Origin: Fabrea salina
Taxonomy: Eukaryota; Ciliophora; Heterotrichea; Heterotrichida; Fabreidae
Assembly (NCBI GenBank): GCA_022984795.1
Contig: JALIHJ010000027.1
Span: forward strand, 1-64,000
Length of the DNA: 64,000 nucleotides
Direction: 5' to 3'
The position numbers and the translations under genes are program-made. Shown one piece after another: positions 61,683-64,000 of the stretch; within the stretch, counting starts at the first letter, position 1, and each line of letters opens with the position of its first letter. Below the pieces are notes generated by a model. It had not been told where the DNA came from. It saw only the letters and a list, made by a program, of their open reading frames with translations, and did no database searches.

Positions 61683-62258
61683 ATGGAAAAAGCCGATACT
61701 CTTAAGTCAGATGCTATAGAAATGCTTGAACGCGCTTGGCAGCTTCGAGAAAAAGAAATCTCTGAAGAGTACAGTCAGCTCTACAGCGACTTGTCTTCTC
61801 AGTTAACTAGTTTAAACCAACAACTTGAGTCTGCTACTCAAAGAATCTCTGACTTAGAAGAAGAAAACTCAGAACTAGCCACTACTCTAGACTCCATGCA
61901 ACAAACCAAAGTCAGACTAGAAGTCTTTAAAACTAAACTTTTAGCTACTTTGCGTGAAACTGACGAAACCTACTTGCCAGAAAGTTTAAACTCTCCCAGA
62001 AGTCCTTACTCACCTTCTCAAAGTCCAAACAGCTTAATGAACAACTCTTATGTAGACGGCAAAAAGTTCTTTGCAGAAGCCCGAGAAAGACTGTCTTTCT
62101 CTAACTTCAACACCTTTTTGTCTTACATTAGAAAACTCAACCAAAACTCTATTTCCAAAGAAAAAGTTATTTTAGAAGTTAAAGAAATCTTTGGAAACCA
62201 AAACCAAGACCTTTACAGAGACTTTATTTGGCTGCTCAACAAAAAACAATACAGTTAG
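61683..62258 (+). CDS. At4g15545/NAIP-like coiled-coil protein
   Basis: 191 residues from the ATG at 61683; the open frame extends upstream but overlaps the divergent gene. Coiled coil at about 15-95. A Ser/Pro linker (SPRSPYSPSQSP) is followed by a compact C-terminal domain at about 125-188: DGKKFFAEARERLSFSNFNTFLSYIRKLNQ..KEKVILEVKEIFGNQNQDLYRDF. The last part follows the C-terminal domain of plant At4g15545 (NAIP1, linked to ER bodies): FFRQARSRLSYEQFSAFLANVKELN..EIFGTENKDLYLSF, as I recall it. TAG stop, 2 bp from PPIL6. Confidence 0.75.
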   Translation: MEKADTLKSDAIEMLERAWQLREKEISEEYSQLYSDLSSQLTSLNQQLESATQRISDLEEENSELATTLDSMQQTKVRLEVFKTKLLATLRETDETYLPESLNSPRSPYSPSQSPNSLMNNSYVDGKKFFAEARERLSFSNFNTFLSYIRKLNQNSISKEKVILEVKEIFGNQNQDLYRDFIWLLNKKQYS

Positions 62259-62260
62259 CA

Positions 62261-63250
62261 TTAAGTTGAAAGCATCTTGTTAATGACTTGTCTGAGTTTT
62301 TTCTGTTCTTCCAACTCTTCCCTCGTAAGTTCAATTTCACTCACTATGGCTTGGCGTCTTTTAACCAGGGTTTCTAGTTCAGCGCTTTCTAACTTCGAAG
62401 GGATTTGAGGCGACATTGGTCTGCTTGACCTAGAAGAACTCGGAGTAGGGCTCCTAATGTAGTTTTCAGACTTAAGTATCATACAGTTCTTAACTGGCCT
62501 TTGGTTACTAGTCTCTACTTGGGCTATGCTGCGGAGCACAGACATACCCTCTATCACTCTTCCAAAAGCCACAAACCGCCCGTCTAAGTGGGGCAGTTGT
62601 CTTAAAGTGATGTAAAAAGCACTTCCGTTCTGGTTCCTGGCTTCTTTGGACATTCCAATGATTCCTGCCTTGCTGTGGGGGTAAGCGTAGTTTTCGTCAG
62701 GAAAAAAACCTCCGCAGTAAGACGTGTTAAGTACGTCTTTTTCGTTTAAAATAAGTCCTCCCTCCACAAATCCTTTTTTCACAATACGGTGGAATAAACT
62801 CCCTGAGTAGGAGTACTTGCCCAGTCCCACGGCTAGTTCCCAGAAGTTCTCGCAAGTACGCGGACAAAGTTCGAAGTCCAGCTCTATCACCATTTTCTGG
62901 GGTTTCTCCTCCCCAATAGCAACTTCCCACAGCACATAACGCTTTTTGGACTGGAGTAGTTTTTCTCTGTACTGAGTTTCAGCTAATAGTTCGTAGTCCT
63001 GGTTTGGCTCTTGAAATTTGTAATGCTTGGCTGCCCAGTTGCACAAGTCATTGGCGTTTCCTAGGAGTTCGTTATCTAGCAGGCAGGCTTCTTGGTAGCT
63101 GTAAGAGTTTGTGAGGTCGAAAACTTTCTCTTCCCAGTCTGTTTCTAAGAATTCGTAAACTTGCGCAGCAAGAGGTAACTTCAAAGCAACTTCTTTAGCA
63201 CGTTGAAAAGAAGCTGAGTTGACAATTCCGTATACTTCTAGTTTGGACAT
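62261..63250 (-). CDS. PPIL6: Peptidyl-prolyl cis-trans isomerase, PPIL6-like
   Basis: 329 residues. Cyclophilin domain at about 108-270 with GSLFHRIVKKGFVEGG, the catalytic Arg region, and NGSAFYITLRQLPHLDGRFVAFGRVIEG; several active-site residues are kept. The N-terminal 100 residues (VNSASFQRAKEVALKLPLAA.., LLGNANDLCNWA) match the distinctive PPIL6 head (SCPNFQIAKSAAE.., LGDALDLQKWA). PPIL6 is restricted to ciliated organisms and expressed with axonemal genes. A short coiled coil (about 300-325) extends the C-terminus. TAA stop. Confidence 0.88.
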   Translation of the reverse strand: MSKLEVYGIVNSASFQRAKEVALKLPLAAQVYEFLETDWEEKVFDLTNSYSYQEACLLDNELLGNANDLCNWAAKHYKFQEPNQDYELLAETQYREKLLQSKKRYVLWEVAIGEEKPQKMVIELDFELCPRTCENFWELAVGLGKYSYSGSLFHRIVKKGFVEGGLILNEKDVLNTSYCGGFFPDENYAYPHSKAGIIGMSKEARNQNGSAFYITLRQLPHLDGRFVAFGRVIEGMSVLRSIAQVETSNQRPVKNCMILKSENYIRSPTPSSSRSSRPMSPQIPSKLESAELETLVKRRQAIVSEIELTREELEEQKKLRQVINKMLST

Positions 63251-63274
63251 ATTTCTAAATGAAAATACAACTAA

Positions 63275-63904
63275 TTAAGCACTTTTACTAACTAAACCGT
63301 AGCAACCTCTGCAAACTGGCTTGTACTTCTCGCTGCCTCCAATTACTTTCACTTCAGTTTCTTGAGTGGTCCTTACTGTGAAGTAAGCGTCTCCTTTGCA
63401 GTAAGAACACACACTGCTCAACTTAGTTACTCTTTCAGCTTTGCACACTAAACTGCAGATTTCTCCAAAGGGCTGTCTTCTGTAGTCTCCGTCCAAACAA
63501 GCAATTATGACTACTTTGCCCCTTGCAGCCATTTCTTCAGCAAAACTTATAGTGTCTGGAAAGAACTGCCCTTCGTCAATGCCTATTACGTCGTAGTTGC
63601 AAGCTGTTTCTTGCACAGTCAACAACTCTTGGCAAGCAACTGCGTCTAAGAAGTTGTACTGGTCGTGAGTAACTACTTTGTCATCTCCTTCTTCGTAGCG
63701 GGGTTCTCCTGTTTTGATTATTATGCAGGAGTCGTTTCTTATTCGGTACCTCCTTATTCTCCTGAGTAGTTCAGTGGTTTTTCCTGAAAACATAGGGCCG
63801 TATATGACTTGGATTTCTCCTTTGTTGGGTTTGGTGCTTTCGGAATTATTGCGTTCAAGTTTCTCCGGAGTGTCAAAGTAAAGGGGCTTGGCGGTATTTG
63901 CCAT
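63275..63904 (-). CDS. TK1: Thymidine kinase, TK1 type
   Basis: 209 residues. Phosphorylates thymidine in the dTMP salvage pathway. P-loop YGPMFSGKTTELL (about 35-47), catalytic DEGQFFPD (about 111), the lid with a zinc site (CSYCKGDAYFTVR, CRGC) and the substrate loop are all present. Length and motif order match eukaryotic and bacterial TK1 rather than herpes-type kinases. ATG at 63904. 24 bp upstream of PPIL6 on the same strand. Confidence 0.96.
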   Translation of the reverse strand: MANTAKPLYFDTPEKLERNNSESTKPNKGEIQVIYGPMFSGKTTELLRRIRRYRIRNDSCIIIKTGEPRYEEGDDKVVTHDQYNFLDAVACQELLTVQETACNYDVIGIDEGQFFPDTISFAEEMAARGKVVIIACLDGDYRRQPFGEICSLVCKAERVTKLSSVCSYCKGDAYFTVRTTQETEVKVIGGSEKYKPVCRGCYGLVSKSA

Positions 63905-63925
63905 TTTAAATTACTAAAATTGCGC

Positions 63926-64000
63926 TTAAGACATGACTAGTCCTTGGTTAGTAAATTTTGTTTCAATCACTTCGTACCCTTTTGCTGTCCACTCTCCAAC
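63926..64000 (-). CDS. Partial CDS, C-terminal 24 residues, cut by the window edge
   Basis: An open frame enters from the right edge and ends in TAA at 63926, giving WTAKGYEVIETKFTNQGLVMS after VGE. It is too short to identify. The stop sits 22 bp before the ATG of the thymidine-kinase gene, in line with the local packing, so it is likely the end of a real gene. Confidence 0.5.
   Translation of the reverse strand, partial: VGEWTAKGYEVIETKFTNQGLVMS

Noticed and set aside
1-64000. tRNA, rRNA, CRISPR arrays, transposons or viral fossils
   Set aside because: No cloverleaf, repeat array, transposase, reverse transcriptase or capsid-like sequence was seen on either strand.

Overview
The window is the end of a protist nuclear chromosome. 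It opens with about 1.67 kb of tandem CCCTAACA telomere repeat, followed by about 1.75 kb of gene-free subtelomere, and is then almost solid with genes to position 64000. The telomere unit, the extreme compactness, the long intron-poor genes with ciliary and cortical functions, and four introns of exactly 15 nt all point to a heterotrich ciliate macronucleus. All reading frames run through with the standard code and Trp is always TGG, which fits Stentor better than Blepharisma (UGA = Trp). The genus is an inference.

Layout. 1-1667 telomere, 1668-3432 subtelomere (a diverged direct repeat and a strong hairpin). From 3433: a LolD/MacB-type ABC ATPase, a kleisin (RAD21/REC8), a C2orf81-like protein, a large PAS membrane protein, MRE11, an SDR-fold protein lacking its catalytic Ser/Tyr, RPS26, ESCRT-II SNF8, a tesmin/LIN54-type CXC protein, RPS19 and TRAPPC9/TRS120 (to about 20 kb). 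20-37 kb: EF-hand and coiled-coil proteins, CFAP141, a hydratase-2, a Sfi1-like protein, a RING-TRAF-ZZ-FW protein, a kelch protein, a triple EML with EF-hands, and a kinesin. 37-50 kb: a cyclic-nucleotide-gated channel with two binding domains, a mitotic-type cyclin, SAC1, a FYVE-like protein, ER HSP90, and an ankyrin/EF-hand/C2/IQ region whose reading frame is broken at C-runs. 50-64 kb: tandem secreted superoxide dismutases, TFIIB, a DHHC acyltransferase, coiled-coil proteins, a CDPK, CCDC42/CFAP73, an At4g15545-like protein, PPIL6, thymidine kinase and one gene cut by the window edge.

Genes alternate strands with hardly any spacer. Divergent ATGs lie as little as 11-12 bp apart, and convergent genes abut or overlap by up to 12 coding bases. 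No open reading frame accepted as a real gene ends in TGA: all end in TAA (about 39) or TAG (8). Several genes serve cilia and the cortex (CFAP141, CCDC42/CFAP73, PPIL6, EML, kinesin, Sfi1-like, C2orf81-like), others membrane traffic (SNF8, TRAPPC9, SAC1, FYVE-like, DHHC) and calcium signalling (CDPK, EF-hand/C2/IQ, EF-hand EML). I saw no tRNA, rRNA, CRISPR or transposon. Several ORFs open only with TTG or GTG; for these I moved the start to the first internal ATG or to an upstream exon.
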